Part shown: piece after piece, positions 29,367-39,044 of the stretch
Layout: every line of letters begins with the position of its first letter
Numbering within the stretch: position 1 is the first letter of the stretch
Assembly (NCBI RefSeq): GCF_000820005.1
Contig: NZ_CDBL01000004.1
Location: forward strand, 29,467 to 93,466
Direction of reading: 5' to 3'
DNA length: 64,000 bases
DNA from: Aeromonas piscicola
GTDB lineage: Bacteria; Pseudomonadota; Gammaproteobacteria; Enterobacterales; Aeromonadaceae
Notes under the pieces: generated by a model
The model's database searches: none
Seen by the model: only the letters and a program-made list of their open reading frames with translations
What the model was told of the DNA's origin: nothing
Translations under genes and position numbers: made by a program

Positions 29367-29681
29367 TTAACCCTGAGTCTCCAGCAGGGCACTGATCTCG
29401 GCAGGGATCTGCCTGGGCGCTTCGATAGCAACCGTCTTGTGCCGCCCCAGCTCCCCGCGCACTATGCGAACCTGCCCCTTGGCCACCTTGAACTGCTTGG
29501 CCAGATACTTGATCAAGTGGCTGTTGGCCTGACCATCCACCGGCGGCGCCGTGATGGCCACTTTCACTTCATCACCGTGTAGTCCGACGATCTGATCCCG
29601 ACTCGCCTTGGGCTGGATCATCAGATGCAATATCAGCTCATCCCCTTCCAGCAGGACGGCTGGCATCAAATCATCCACCAC
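29367..29681 (-). CDS. yggU: DUF167 family protein YggU
   Basis: Small cytoplasmic protein of 104 residues with the family pattern [18 protein letters not shown] and the DGQAN box near residue 52. Function not known. Overlaps yggT by 16 bases, so translation is probably coupled. Confidence 0.88.
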   Translation of the reverse strand: MVDDLMPAVLLEGDELILHLMIQPKASRDQIVGLHGDEVKVAITAPPVDGQANSHLIKYLAKQFKVAKGQVRIVRGELGRHKTVAIEAPRQIPAEISALLETQG

Positions 29682-30217
29682 AGCTGGCCGAACAGATCAC
29701 CCAGCAGATAGTTTATGGCCTGCAGCCCGATAAAGGCGACCAGCACGGAGAGATCCAGCCCGCCCAGCGCCGGCAAAATGCGACGAATGGGGGCCAGGAA
29801 GGGCTCGGTCAGCTGGTGCATCACGTATTCGATGGGGTTGCGACCCTGGCTGACCCAGCTCAGGATGGCGCGAACCAGCAGCACCCAGAAGATCATGGAG
29901 CCCGCTTTCTTCAGCACGGTGAGGGCGGCAAACAGGCTGATGGTGAGCCAGTCGGCCAGCAGCACGTTCATGCTCTTGAGCAGCGCCAGCTTGGCGAAGG
30001 CGATGATCAGCGCCAGCAGCACCGAGGCCATGTCCAGCCCGCCGAAGCCGGGAATGACCCGACGCAGCGGTATCACCAGCGGATTGGTCACCTTGACCAC
30101 CATCTGGCTCATGGGGTTGTAGAAGTCGGCGCGGGCCCACTGCAGCCAGACGCGCAGCAGCACCACCATGAGGTAGATATCAAAAATCGTGTTAATCAGA
30201 AAATAAGCTGTGTTCAT
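29666..30217 (-). CDS. yggT: YggT family inner-membrane protein
   Basis: 183 residues with two copies of the YGGT domain, each with two hydrophobic helices separated by a NP(L/I) loop ([23 protein letters not shown] near residue 31 and [23 protein letters not shown] near residue 126). The family is linked to osmotic tolerance and cell division in other organisms. Lies between proC and yggU. Confidence 0.9.
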   Translation of the reverse strand: MNTAYFLINTIFDIYLMVVLLRVWLQWARADFYNPMSQMVVKVTNPLVIPLRRVIPGFGGLDMASVLLALIIAFAKLALLKSMNVLLADWLTISLFAALTVLKKAGSMIFWVLLVRAILSWVSQGRNPIEYVMHQLTEPFLAPIRRILPALGGLDLSVLVAFIGLQAINYLLGDLFGQLWWMI

Positions 30218-30245
30218 CTGAGCTCCAGCGGTAAGAGAAGAGTGT

Positions 30246-31070
30246 TCAGAAAAGAGTTTCCATCTCGGCAGCCCGTTCGACGGCCGCCTGCATGGCGTGA
30301 GCGGTCAGTGGCATCAGCCCCTGCGTCTGGAATGTCTTGATGGCCTCGGCGGTGGTCCCCCCCTTGCTGGTCACCTGCTCGCGCAGGGTTTGCAGCGACA
30401 AATCGGGATTCTGCTCCACCATGGCGGCGGCGCCAAGCGCGGTCTGCTGCACCAGCAGGCGCGCCTGCTCGGGCGAGAAGCCCATGGCCTGCGCCTCCTC
30501 GGCTATCGCCTGCATGAACAGGAAGAAGTAAGCCGGGGCACTGCCCGCCGCCGCGATGACACCGTTGATGCCAGACTCCTGCGCCACCCAGAGGGTCTTG
30601 CCCACGGCCTGCATCATCTGCTCGGCGAAGTCGCGATCGGCCTGCTCAACCCCGGGGGGGGCATAGAGGCCTGTCATGCCCAATCCCAGCAAGGAGGGGG
30701 TGTTGGGCATGGTGCGGATAATGCGAGCGTGACCACCCGCCATCTCGCCAAGGCGTGCCACCTTGATGCCGGCAGCGATGGAGATGAGCAACTTGCCCGC
30801 CAGCGACCCCAGCTCATCGACCAGCGTGCTCAGCATGCCTGCCATCAACTGCGGCTTGACCGCCAGCACTATGACGTCAGCCTCGCGAGCCGCCTCGGCA
30901 TTATGCTGGGTGATGCGGATGCCGTAGTCGTTCGCCAGCGCATCCAGTTTGGGACGGCTGGGATTGGCGGCTATGATACGCTCGGCCGGATAACCCGCCT
31001 GGATCAGGCCGGCAATGATACTGCGGCTCATGTTGCCTGCGCCGATAAAGGCGAGGATTCTCTGCTGCAT
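30246..31070 (-). CDS. proC: pyrroline-5-carboxylate reductase
   Basis: Last step of proline synthesis: NAD(P)H-dependent reduction of pyrroline-5-carboxylate. N-terminal FIGAGNMSRSIIAGL dinucleotide motif (about residues 9-23), and the family signature QTALGAAAMV ... LREQVTSKGGTTAEAI near residue 235. 274 residues from ATG 31070, which has AGGAG six bases upstream. A 23-base exact copy of its codon 6-13 region lies 77 bases upstream, outside the gene. Confidence 0.97.
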   Translation of the reverse strand: MQQRILAFIGAGNMSRSIIAGLIQAGYPAERIIAANPSRPKLDALANDYGIRITQHNAEAAREADVIVLAVKPQLMAGMLSTLVDELGSLAGKLLISIAAGIKVARLGEMAGGHARIIRTMPNTPSLLGLGMTGLYAPPGVEQADRDFAEQMMQAVGKTLWVAQESGINGVIAAAGSAPAYFFLFMQAIAEEAQAMGFSPEQARLLVQQTALGAAAMVEQNPDLSLQTLREQVTSKGGTTAEAIKTFQTQGLMPLTAHAMQAAVERAAEMETLF

Positions 31071-31133
31071 CAAACACTCCTGTTGCTGAAATAGCTGCTG
31101 ATACCGTCACTGCCTGCGCCGATAAAGGCGAGG
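31034..31133. repeat. direct repeat of the proC start region
   Basis: The plus-strand sequence TGCCTGCGCCGATAAAGGCG (plus AGG) occurs at 31034-31056 inside proC and again at 31111-31133 upstream of it, offset 77 bases. The outer copy is followed by TTGCATCA-like bases recalling the proC ATG, so about 45 bases around the gene start seem to have been duplicated. Confidence 0.85.
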
Positions 31134-31163
31134 GTTCCATATTATTGCATCAGGTAGTCTTGC

Positions 31164-31865
31164 TTATGAATAGTCACGGGCACCGAAGATGGCGGTCCCG
31201 ACCCGCACCATGGTGCTGCCATGGGCGATGGCCAGCTCAAGATCCTCGGTCATGCCCATCGAGAGGGTATCGACGCTCGGGTATTGTCGCGCAAGCTCGG
31301 TGAACAGAGTCTGCATACGCACCATCTGGGCGGCCAATACCGCTTCGTCACTGGTATGTTCCGGGATGGCCATCAGCCCCCGCAATACCAGCCGTTCGCT
31401 GCGGGAGACCAGCTCGGCCAGCCGGAAAATCTCTTGCTCCGACGTTCCGGATTTGCTGCGCTCTCCGCTAATATTGATTTGCAGACAGATATTTAGCGGC
31501 GCCAACCCGGCTGGACGCTGGTTGTTGAGACGCTCGATCAGCTTGTCTCTGTCCACGCTCTGTACCCAGTCGAACCGTTCGGCCACCAGCCTGGACTTGT
31601 TCGATTGCAGCGGGCCGATAAAGTGCCACTCTATGTCTGCACAGACGGCTTGCTCGCGCAGTGTATCTATCTTGGTGGCCGCTTCCTGGGCATAGGACTC
31701 ACCGAAGCGGCGCTGGCCGGCGGCATAGGCCTCGCAAATGGCCTCAAGTGGCTTGGTTTTACTGACCGCAAGCAGGTTGATGTGATCGACACAGCGATCC
31801 GCCCGGCGAGCGGCCTGTACAATACGTTCCTTTACCTGAAGCAGGTGCTGGGCAATCTGGCTCAT
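31164..31865 (-). CDS. yggS: pyridoxal phosphate homeostasis protein (YggS/PLPBP)
   Basis: Alanine-racemase-like TIM-barrel protein of 233 residues that binds PLP and buffers its supply. The PLP lysine is in LLAVSKTKPLEAI near residue 36; the conserved GENYAQE-like motif reads RRFGESYAQEA near residue 53; GMTEDLELAIAHGSTMVRVGTAIFG is near the C-terminus. Divergent from pilT, as in many gammaproteobacteria, and upstream of proC. Confidence 0.95.
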   Translation of the reverse strand: MSQIAQHLLQVKERIVQAARRADRCVDHINLLAVSKTKPLEAICEAYAAGQRRFGESYAQEAATKIDTLREQAVCADIEWHFIGPLQSNKSRLVAERFDWVQSVDRDKLIERLNNQRPAGLAPLNICLQINISGERSKSGTSEQEIFRLAELVSRSERLVLRGLMAIPEHTSDEAVLAAQMVRMQTLFTELARQYPSVDTLSMGMTEDLELAIAHGSTMVRVGTAIFGARDYS

Positions 31866-31904
31866 ATTTCGTTAGTGATCTTGTGATGGGAGAATGACAA
31901 GTCT

Positions 31905-32939
31905 ATGGATATCACAGAGTTATTGGCTTTCAGTGTAAAGCATAAAGCCTCGGATCTACATCTCTCAGCCGGGGTTCCCCCGATGATCCGGGTTGATGGT
32001 GAGGTTCGCAAGATCAATTTGCCCGCCCTGGAACACAGGGAAGTGCATGCCCTCATTTACGACATCATGAACGACCACCAGCGCAAGGAGCTGGAGGAGA
32101 ACTTCGAGGTAGACTTCTCGTTCGAGGTGCCCAATCTGGCCCGCTTCCGGGTCAACGCCTTCCAGCAGGCTCGCGGCTCAGGAGCCGTGTTTCGTACCAT
32201 CCCCAGCACGGTGCTGAGCCTGGAGGATCTCGATGCTCCCGAGATTTTTCGCAAGATCTCCGAATACCCGCGCGGCCTGGTGCTGGTGACGGGGCCGACC
32301 GGCTCGGGCAAGTCCACCACCCTGGCGGCCATGGTCAACTACATCAACGAGAACTTCCATCACCACATACTCACCATCGAAGACCCCATCGAATTCGTGC
32401 ACGAGAACAAACGCTGTCTGGTGAACCAGCGGGAAGTTCACAGGGACACCAAGAGCTTCAGCAACGCCCTGCGCTCGGCACTGCGGGAAGATCCGGACAT
32501 CATACTGGTGGGCGAGATGCGTGACCTCGAGACCATTCGTCTGGCAATGACGGCGGCCGAGACCGGCCACCTGGTATTCGGCACCCTGCACACCTCATCG
32601 GCAGCCAAGACCATAGATCGGATCATCGACGTCTTCCCCGGCGCGGAAAAAGACATGGTGCGCTCCATGCTTTCCGAATCCCTGCGGGCGGTTATCTCCC
32701 AGACCCTGCTCAAACGGATAGGCGGCGGCCGGGTGGCGGCCCACGAGATCATGATGGGCATACCCGCTGTGCGCAACCTCATACGGGAAGACAAGATCGC
32801 CCAGCTCTACTCGGTGATCCAGACCGGGATGACCCACGGCATGCAGACCATGGATCAGAGCCTCAAACAGCTGGTCAGCCGTGGCGTGGTCGCCTCCCTG
32901 GATGCCAAGGCCAAGGCGGTCGACCCCAATAGCGTGTAA
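31905..32939 (+). CDS. pilT: type IV pilus retraction ATPase PilT
   Basis: Hexameric cytoplasmic ATPase that depolymerises type IV pili for twitching and DNA uptake. N-terminal PAS-like domain (ASDLHLSAGVPPMIRVDGEV), Walker A GPTGSGKST near residue 129, Asp box and Walker B VGEMRDLET near residue 204, His box TGHLVFGTLHTSSA near residue 222, and the AIRNLIRE-type motif (AVRNLIRED) near residue 287. 344 residues. pilU follows after 35 bases. Confidence 0.97.
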   Translation: MDITELLAFSVKHKASDLHLSAGVPPMIRVDGEVRKINLPALEHREVHALIYDIMNDHQRKELEENFEVDFSFEVPNLARFRVNAFQQARGSGAVFRTIPSTVLSLEDLDAPEIFRKISEYPRGLVLVTGPTGSGKSTTLAAMVNYINENFHHHILTIEDPIEFVHENKRCLVNQREVHRDTKSFSNALRSALREDPDIILVGEMRDLETIRLAMTAAETGHLVFGTLHTSSAAKTIDRIIDVFPGAEKDMVRSMLSESLRAVISQTLLKRIGGGRVAAHEIMMGIPAVRNLIREDKIAQLYSVIQTGMTHGMQTMDQSLKQLVSRGVVASLDAKAKAVDPNSV

Positions 32940-32974
32940 CCACAATGAAAAACGAATCTAAGGAAGGAGTCATT

Positions 32975-34084
32975 ATGAATCTGGATGCTCTGTTGGCCGA
33001 ACTGGTCGCACGCAAAGGCTCGGATCTGTTCATCACGGTCGGTACGCCCCCCACCCTCAAGGTGAACGGCCATCTGCAGTCTCTGGGGGGAGAACCGCTC
33101 GACAAGCAGAGCGCCCTGACTCTGATCAAGGAGACATTAAGCCAGGAGCACCTCGAACGTTACATCCGCACCAAGGAAGCCAACTACGCTATCCACCGCG
33201 AGGCACTGGGACGCTTTCGGGTGAGTGCCTTCTGGCAGCAGGAGCTGCCGGGCATGGTGGTGCGCCGTATCGAGACCCGCATTCCAACCTTTGACGAACT
33301 GACCCTGCCGCCCATCTTGCAGGAGGTAGCCATGGCCAAACGCGGCCTGGTGCTGTTCGTCGGTGCCACCGGAACGGGCAAATCCACCACTCAAGCAGCC
33401 ATGATCGGCTATCGAAACCAGAATGCGGATGGCCATATCCTGACGGTGGAAGATCCGGTGGAGTTCGTGCATCAGCACGGCCGCAGCCTGATCACCCAGC
33501 GGGAAGTGGGCATAGATACGGAATCATTCGATGTGGCGCTGAAGAGCTCCCTGCGCCAAGCACCTGACGTTATCCTCATCGGCGAGATCCGAAGCCAGGA
33601 AACCATGGAGTTCGCACTGCAATTTGCCGAGACCGGCCACCTTTGCCTCGCGACCCTGCACGCCAACAATGCCAACCAGGCGCTTGATCGCATCCTCCAT
33701 CTGGTACCGCAGGAGAAACACCGTCAGTTACTGTTCGATCTCTCCTTCAACCTGCGCGCCATCGTCGCCCAGCAACTGGTGCCAAGCCTGGATGGCCGCC
33801 GCCGCTTCGCGGCCTTTGAAGTGCTGCTCAACACGCCGCTCATCACGGATATCATCCGCAAAGGTGAGGTTCACCGTCTCAAGGAGGTGATGACCAAGTC
33901 CACCGAGCTTGGCATGCAGACCTTCGATCAGGCACTGTTTACCCTGTTTTGTGCCGGCCAAATTGGCTACAGTGAGGCCCTTGCCCATGCCGACTCGGCC
34001 AACGACCTGCGACTGCTGATCAAGCTGTCCGGCCGTGAGCAGATGGGTGCAGGCACACTCGACAACGTCACCCTGGATGAATGA
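32975..34084 (+). CDS. pilU: type IV pilus accessory retraction ATPase PilU
   Basis: PilT paralogue that aids PilT-dependent retraction under load. Walker A GATGTGKST at about residues 130-138, Walker B GEIRSQETMEF near residue 205, His box TGHLCLATLHANNANQALDR. 369 residues; the extra C-terminal tail after the AAA domain is typical of PilU. The ATG at 32975 has AAGGAG before it and starts at the conserved MNLDALLAELV, so it was preferred to the ATG at 32945. Confidence 0.95.
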   Translation: MNLDALLAELVARKGSDLFITVGTPPTLKVNGHLQSLGGEPLDKQSALTLIKETLSQEHLERYIRTKEANYAIHREALGRFRVSAFWQQELPGMVVRRIETRIPTFDELTLPPILQEVAMAKRGLVLFVGATGTGKSTTQAAMIGYRNQNADGHILTVEDPVEFVHQHGRSLITQREVGIDTESFDVALKSSLRQAPDVILIGEIRSQETMEFALQFAETGHLCLATLHANNANQALDRILHLVPQEKHRQLLFDLSFNLRAIVAQQLVPSLDGRRRFAAFEVLLNTPLITDIIRKGEVHRLKEVMTKSTELGMQTFDQALFTLFCAGQIGYSEALAHADSANDLRLLIKLSGREQMGAGTLDNVTLDE

Positions 34085-34115
34085 GGGGCGTGTGTCACCG
34101 CTATAAAGGATCGTT

Positions 34116-34889
34116 ATGCTGATTGTGGTTTCCCCGGCCAAGACGCTGGATTACGAGTCACCTCTGGTGACCTCCCGTTTCACCCAACCCCAATTGCTGG
34201 ATCACTCGGCTGAGCTGATCACCCGGGCCCGCCAGCTGACACCGGACCAGATCGCCAGCCTGATGAAGATCAGCGACAAGCTGGCCGGCCTCAATGCAGC
34301 CCGTTTTGCCCAGTGGCAACCTGACTTCCATCCAGACAACGCCCGCCAGGCGCTGCTTGCGTTCAAGGGGGATGTCTACACAGGGCTTGCTGTAGAAGAT
34401 TTCAACAACGGGGATTTCGACTTTGCCCAGGCGCACCTTCGTATGCTCTCCGGCCTCTATGGCGTGCTGCGCCCGCTCGATCTCATGATGCCCTATCGGC
34501 TGGAGATGGGGACCCGGCTCGACAACAGTCGCGGCAAGGACCTCTACCAGTTCTGGGGGGATGTGATTACCCAGCACATCAATGCAGCGCTGGCGGCGCA
34601 AGGGGACGAGGTGCTGATCAACCTGGCCTCTGACGAGTATTTCAAGTCGGTACGACCGAAAGCCCTGAAGGGCAGGATCGTCACCCCTGTGTTCAAGGAC
34701 GAGAAGAACGGCCAGTTCAAGATCATCAGCTTCTACGCCAAGAAGGCGCGCGGCATGATGGCCCGCCACATCATCAAGCACCGCCTGACCGAGGTGGAAC
34801 AATTGACCGGCTTCAACGTCGATGGTTACTACTTCGTGCCAGAAGAGTCTGACGCTCAGACCCTGATGTTTAAACGCGCCGAAAATTAA
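34116..34889 (+). CDS. yaaA: peroxide stress protein YaaA (UPF0246)
   Basis: 257-residue cytoplasmic protein. YaaA in Escherichia coli limits free iron and protects DNA from peroxide. Family marks: [16 protein letters not shown] at the N-terminus, YTGL near residue 89, [23 protein letters not shown] near residue 111 and the C-terminal [13 protein letters not shown]. It follows pilU by 31 bases, possibly by read-through. Confidence 0.95.
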   Translation: MLIVVSPAKTLDYESPLVTSRFTQPQLLDHSAELITRARQLTPDQIASLMKISDKLAGLNAARFAQWQPDFHPDNARQALLAFKGDVYTGLAVEDFNNGDFDFAQAHLRMLSGLYGVLRPLDLMMPYRLEMGTRLDNSRGKDLYQFWGDVITQHINAALAAQGDEVLINLASDEYFKSVRPKALKGRIVTPVFKDEKNGQFKIISFYAKKARGMMARHIIKHRLTEVEQLTGFNVDGYYFVPEESDAQTLMFKRAEN

Positions 34890-34964
34890 TTACAGAAAGA
34901 GGGAACCAAATTCAGGATCCCCGGGTCTGAATACATGAATCCTCTGTTGTAAGCACTTTTTATC

Positions 34965-34992
34965 AGCCGACGTCTATGCGTCGGCTTTTTTC
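34965..34992 (+). terminator. terminator after yaaA
   Basis: AGCCGACG / CGTCGGCT stem with a TCTATG loop and six T. Confidence 0.87.
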
Positions 34993-35036
34993 TGCGCGCG
35001 ATCCGCGAACACAGGCACACTCACCGCAGGCAGCAA

Positions 35037-35064
35037 GCAAAACGGCCATCCGAGGATGGCCGTT
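35037..35064 (-). terminator. terminator of srmB
   Basis: AACGGCCATC / GATGGCCGTT stem with a four-base loop, followed by TTTT on the minus strand, 15 bases after the srmB stop. Confidence 0.75.
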
Positions 35065-35078
35065 GCTGTAGGTATGGC

Positions 35079-36302
35079 TTACTTCTTTTTCTTCTTGGCG
35101 CTCTTCTTCTTGCCATCCTTCGGCTTCTTCTTCTTCACCGGTACCCGCGCTTCTTTGTGCTTGGGACGCAGCTCGTCGATCACCCGGCGCTTGAGGCGCT
35201 CCTCGGTGTAACGCTCAATCTTGGCGACCATGCCCATGTCGTGGGCTTCAACCAGGCTGATGGCACAGCCGCGGTTGCCGGCGCGGCCGGTCCGACCGAT
35301 ACGGTGCACATACACGTCGGTGCCATAAGGCATGTCGTAGTTGATGACATGGCTGACGTTGGGCAGGTCGATGCCACGGGCGGCAACGTCGGTGGCAACG
35401 AGGAAGGGGACTTCCCCTGCATGGAACTTACGGATCGACTCGACGCGTTTGCTCTGTTCCATCTCGCCACGGATCCAGGCACATGGAATACCCGCAGCCT
35501 GCAATTGGCCAGATAGTTCAGCCAGGCGCTCGCGGGTTCTGACGAAGACGATGGCCTTCTGGGTTTCCGGATCTTTGAGGATGTGGATCAACAAGGCCAG
35601 CTTGTGGGCGGCGTCATCGGCCAGATGTACCCACTGGGTAATTGGGCGACGTTCGCTGCGGGGCGGCTCGGCATGCAGCTCTACCGGCTCGTTGAGGATC
35701 TCGTTGGCAAACTTCTCCAGCCCGGCCCCTTCCAGGGTGGCGGAGAACAGCATGGTGTGCTTGCGATAGCGCGCCTCCGCCACTATGCGATTCACATCTT
35801 TGACAAAACCCATGTCCAGCATGCGGTCCGCTTCATCCAGCACCAGCACTTCGATGTCGTGGCTCTCGAACTCTTCTTTATCTATGTACTCGAGCAGACG
35901 GCCTGGAGTAGCGACCACTATGTCGGTGGTCTTGGTCAGGGCAGGCAGCTGCTCTTCGTGGCTGACGCCGCCAATGATGGTCTCGATGCTGAGGTTGGTG
36001 TGCACCGCCAGCGCCTTGGCGTGGGCAGTAACTTGCAACGCCAGCTCGCGGGTCGGGGTCAGGATCAGCATGCGGCACGGGCCCGGCTTGCGGCGCGGGA
36101 AATCCAGCAGATGTTGCAGAGCAGGCAGCACGAAGGCGGCCGTCTTGCCGGTACCGGTCGGAGCGGATGCCAGAATATCGCGGCCGTCCAGGGCTGGCTC
36201 CAACACCATCTGCTGGATGGTGGTCGGGCGGGTGAATCCCATCTCGGCCAAGGCCCGGTTAAGGGCTGGATTCAGGTCGAAATCATCAAAGGACTGGCTC
36301 AT
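35079..36302 (-). CDS. srmB: DEAD-box RNA helicase SrmB
   Basis: ATP-dependent RNA helicase acting early in 50S ribosome assembly. Q motif near residue 28, Walker A ASAPTGTGKTAAF near 45, PTRELA near 85, VLDEADRML near 151, SAT near 184, and HRIGRTGRAGNRG near 325. The C-terminus is a Lys-rich tail (VKKKKPKDGKKKSAKKKKK) for RNA contact. 407 residues. Divergent from trmN6, the same pair as srmB/yfiC in Escherichia coli, which supports the SrmB name over other DEAD-box paralogues. Confidence 0.95.
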   Translation of the reverse strand: MSQSFDDFDLNPALNRALAEMGFTRPTTIQQMVLEPALDGRDILASAPTGTGKTAAFVLPALQHLLDFPRRKPGPCRMLILTPTRELALQVTAHAKALAVHTNLSIETIIGGVSHEEQLPALTKTTDIVVATPGRLLEYIDKEEFESHDIEVLVLDEADRMLDMGFVKDVNRIVAEARYRKHTMLFSATLEGAGLEKFANEILNEPVELHAEPPRSERRPITQWVHLADDAAHKLALLIHILKDPETQKAIVFVRTRERLAELSGQLQAAGIPCAWIRGEMEQSKRVESIRKFHAGEVPFLVATDVAARGIDLPNVSHVINYDMPYGTDVYVHRIGRTGRAGNRGCAISLVEAHDMGMVAKIERYTEERLKRRVIDELRPKHKEARVPVKKKKPKDGKKKSAKKKKK

Positions 36303-36430
36303 GGCAATACTCGGTCATTAAGGAAACGGCAGATTATAGGCGATTATGCCGTCGGCTCCTATGGTGACTGTGGCTTAGTCGCTATAATCGCCGACCATTT
36401 TGTGTGTAACTGGCATATGGCGGGGGTCAG

Positions 36431-37141
36431 ATGGGACGAAACAGCGGCTTTACCTTCAAACAGTTTCACGTCGAGCACGACCGCTGCGCCATGAAGGTCG
36501 GCACGGACGGCATACTGCTGGGCGCTTGGGCACCGGTTGCCGACACCCGCCGGGTGCTGGACATTGGCACAGGCAGCGGCCTCATTGCCCTGATGCTGGC
36601 CCAACGCAGCCGCTCCGACTGCCTCATCGACGGGGTGGAACTGGATATGGATGCAACGACGCAGGCACGCGAGAACGTGGCGGCCTCCCCCTGGGCCTCC
36701 CGGGTCACCATCATTGAGAGCGCCATTCAGGATTATCAGGCCCAGCCCTACGATCTCATCGTCTCCAACCCGCCCTATTTTGTGGCAGGCCAGTCATTCA
36801 GCGATCCGGCCAGGGCGCTGGCCCGCCATACAGGAGCACTCGGCAGCCGGGATCTGCTGGCTGCGTGCCAGCGTTTGCTGAGTGCCACAGGACAGGTGGC
36901 GCTGGTGCTGCCGACCGCCATGGCCGATGAAATTTTATGCATCTCGGCGGATTATGATCTGCATGGCGTTTGTTATACAGCTGTTATCACCAGAGCTGGT
37001 AAAGAGGCAAATCGTGTTTTATTGCTACTTGGCAGAGGATTAAGCAGGTGTGAGCAGGAAGAGATTGTGATCCATTCTGCTGATGGAGCCTATTCCGACA
37101 GATACATCCAACTGACCCACCCCTTCTATTTGAAGATGTAA
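36431..37141 (+). CDS. trmN6: tRNA1(Val) (adenine(37)-N6)-methyltransferase
   Basis: SAM-dependent methyltransferase (YfiC) that makes m6A at position 37 of tRNA-Val(UAC). N-terminal FTFKQFHVEHDRCAMKVGTDGILLGAW, SAM motif LDIGTGSGLIALMLA near residue 44 and the N6-adenine catalytic motif NPPYF near residue 112. 236 residues. Its expected substrate is encoded three times at 5271-5770 in this window. Confidence 0.95.
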   Translation: MGRNSGFTFKQFHVEHDRCAMKVGTDGILLGAWAPVADTRRVLDIGTGSGLIALMLAQRSRSDCLIDGVELDMDATTQARENVAASPWASRVTIIESAIQDYQAQPYDLIVSNPPYFVAGQSFSDPARALARHTGALGSRDLLAACQRLLSATGQVALVLPTAMADEILCISADYDLHGVCYTAVITRAGKEANRVLLLLGRGLSRCEQEEIVIHSADGAYSDRYIQLTHPFYLKM

Positions 37142-37331
37142 ATTTCGTCTTGAACTATTTTTTCACGCCATTATGCTGACTCTCAAACGAGCACCCGCTC
37201 CAGACCAGCTAAAACCACTGGTTGCGATGAAAAAACAAGCGGGGCTCCTTTTTTTTACCCCGGCACAACACTGGTCACTGACCAATAAAAACTATAACAA
37301 GCAATAGTTTACAAGACAGACGAGGTTGAAC

Positions 37332-38639
37332 TTGACGAAATCACTCACATTATCCGATGTACTCGGATTGGGCTTCATGACCTTTGCGTTCTATCTGGGC
37401 GCCGGCAACATCATTTTCCCACCCCTGGCTGGCTACATGGCTGGCGAGCACCTCTCCCTGGCCATGCTGGGCTTCCTGGTGACCGCCGTGGGCCTGCCCC
37501 TCATCACCATCCTCGCCGTCGCCAAGGCGGGCAATGGCTGGGCCGGCATGACCAAGCTGCTGCCTGCCGGGCTGGCAACCGCACTGGCGGTCGCCATCTA
37601 CATCATCATTGGCCCGGCCTTCGCGGCTCCCCGAACCGGTCTGGTGGCCTACGAGATGGGCCTCAAGCCCTTCATTGGCGACATGGGTCAGGCTGGTCTG
37701 GCTGCCTACACAGTGATCTTCTTCGGAGTCGCCGTACTGGTCTCCATGAACCAGGGTAAGCTAATGGATGCCATCGGCAAGTACCTGACCCCGGTGTTGA
37801 TGCTGCTGCTACTGACCCTGGCCGTGGGTGTGTTCGTCGCACCGCAAGGTACAATGCCGGCCGCGTCCGGTGACTATCAGAACGGCCCCTTCGTGAAAGG
37901 GATCCTGGAAGGCTACAACACCATGGATACCCTGGCGTCCCTGATGTTTGGCGCCCTGATCGTCGATCTGCTGCGTCAAAAAGGCATCCACGACTATAAG
38001 AGCCAGTTCAAATATCTGGCCATCGCCGGCATCATTTCCGCCATCGGCTTGTCCGTGGTCTATGTCTCCCTGTTCCAGCTGGGCAACACGGCTGCCGGGG
38101 TGGCCACCGACGTCAGCAATGGCGGCGCCATCGTCAACGCCTACGTGCTGAGCCTGTTCGGCCAGCCGGGTCAGTTCATTCTGGCGGCCATCATCACCCT
38201 GGCCTGCTTCACCACGGCCGTGGGCCTCATCTCCGCCTGCTCCGACTTCTTCCACAACCTCACGGGTGTGGCTTACAAGAAGCTGGTACTGCTGCTGGGT
38301 GCCATCTGCGCCGTCGTCGCCAACGTGGGCCTGAGCCAACTCATCAGCCTCTCCATTCCGGTGCTGGTTGCCATCTATCCGGTCGCCGTGGCCCTGGTGC
38401 TGGTCACCTTCCTGAAGGGGTACTTCGGTCGTCCTCGTCTGGTGTTCCGCTCCGTGCTGCTGGTCGCCTTCCTGTTCGGTTGCCTGGACGGTCTGGGCGC
38501 TGCTGGCATGAAGATGGATGCCTTCGCCTTCCTGCCGCTGTTTGACAAGGGTCTCGCCTGGTTGCTGCCGACCCTGCTGGCCTGTGGCCTTGGCGTTGTG
38601 ATGCGTTCCAGCGAGAAGCTGGCTGCCGAAGCCACCTGA
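37332..38639 (+). CDS. brnQ: branched-chain amino acid sodium symporter, copy 1
   Basis: LIVCS family inner-membrane carrier taking up leucine, isoleucine and valine with sodium. About twelve membrane helices; LGFMTFAFYLGAGNIIFPPLAG at the start of the protein is the family signature. 435 residues. No ATG fits: a TTG at 37332 sits six bases after GAGG and is conserved in the tandem copy, so it was chosen (a TTG at 37326 touches the ribosome site). A terminator separates it from the second copy; their 3' ends are almost identical in DNA. Confidence 0.93.
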   Translation: MTKSLTLSDVLGLGFMTFAFYLGAGNIIFPPLAGYMAGEHLSLAMLGFLVTAVGLPLITILAVAKAGNGWAGMTKLLPAGLATALAVAIYIIIGPAFAAPRTGLVAYEMGLKPFIGDMGQAGLAAYTVIFFGVAVLVSMNQGKLMDAIGKYLTPVLMLLLLTLAVGVFVAPQGTMPAASGDYQNGPFVKGILEGYNTMDTLASLMFGALIVDLLRQKGIHDYKSQFKYLAIAGIISAIGLSVVYVSLFQLGNTAAGVATDVSNGGAIVNAYVLSLFGQPGQFILAAIITLACFTTAVGLISACSDFFHNLTGVAYKKLVLLLGAICAVVANVGLSQLISLSIPVLVAIYPVAVALVLVTFLKGYFGRPRLVFRSVLLVAFLFGCLDGLGAAGMKMDAFAFLPLFDKGLAWLLPTLLACGLGVVMRSSEKLAAEAT

Positions 38640-38662
38640 TCCCGCTTCGCAACACTCTTCTG

Positions 38663-38693
38663 AAGAGCCGGCCTTGTGCAGGCTCTTTGTTTT
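38663..38693 (+). terminator. terminator of brnQ copy 1
   Basis: AAGAGCC / GGCTCTT stem, 11-base loop, then TGTTTTTT, shortly after the stop. It makes the two brnQ copies separate transcripts. Confidence 0.78.
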
Positions 38694-38877
38694 TTACGAC
38701 GATTGTCGCAACAAGCGGGGGTTGCGTTGATCCTCTCCATCTGGTGGCACAGCCAGAGTCACTATCTTGCCCAAGAGTGCAGCCGGACAGTGTTCTGACC
38801 TTCCATATCACTTTTGCCGCCAGCCTCGTCGGTAGCAAATACCAAAATAAATAATTGTTTCAAAATATTAATCCGAG

Positions 38878-38906
38878 CTTAACCATATTTTTTAGTTTGT
38901 TATGCT
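38878..38906 (+). promoter_or_regulatory. possible promoter of brnQ copy 2
   Basis: Extended -10 TGTTATGCT (ends 38906) in an AT-rich stretch, with only a weak -35. The rest of the 400-base gap between the two brnQ genes holds no gene that I can see. Confidence 0.35.
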
Positions 38907-39044
38907 AGTAATGGGCCATTCATTGCTGCATTTGAGGAGCCGGTTCGGCTGGATCGTTCCCATGGCAGCAAACAGGCCCGGTTATCTGCCCAGTCGCAGG
39001 TGAAAATAAGAGACAAAAAATAGACATGGCAGATGAGGTTAGGT

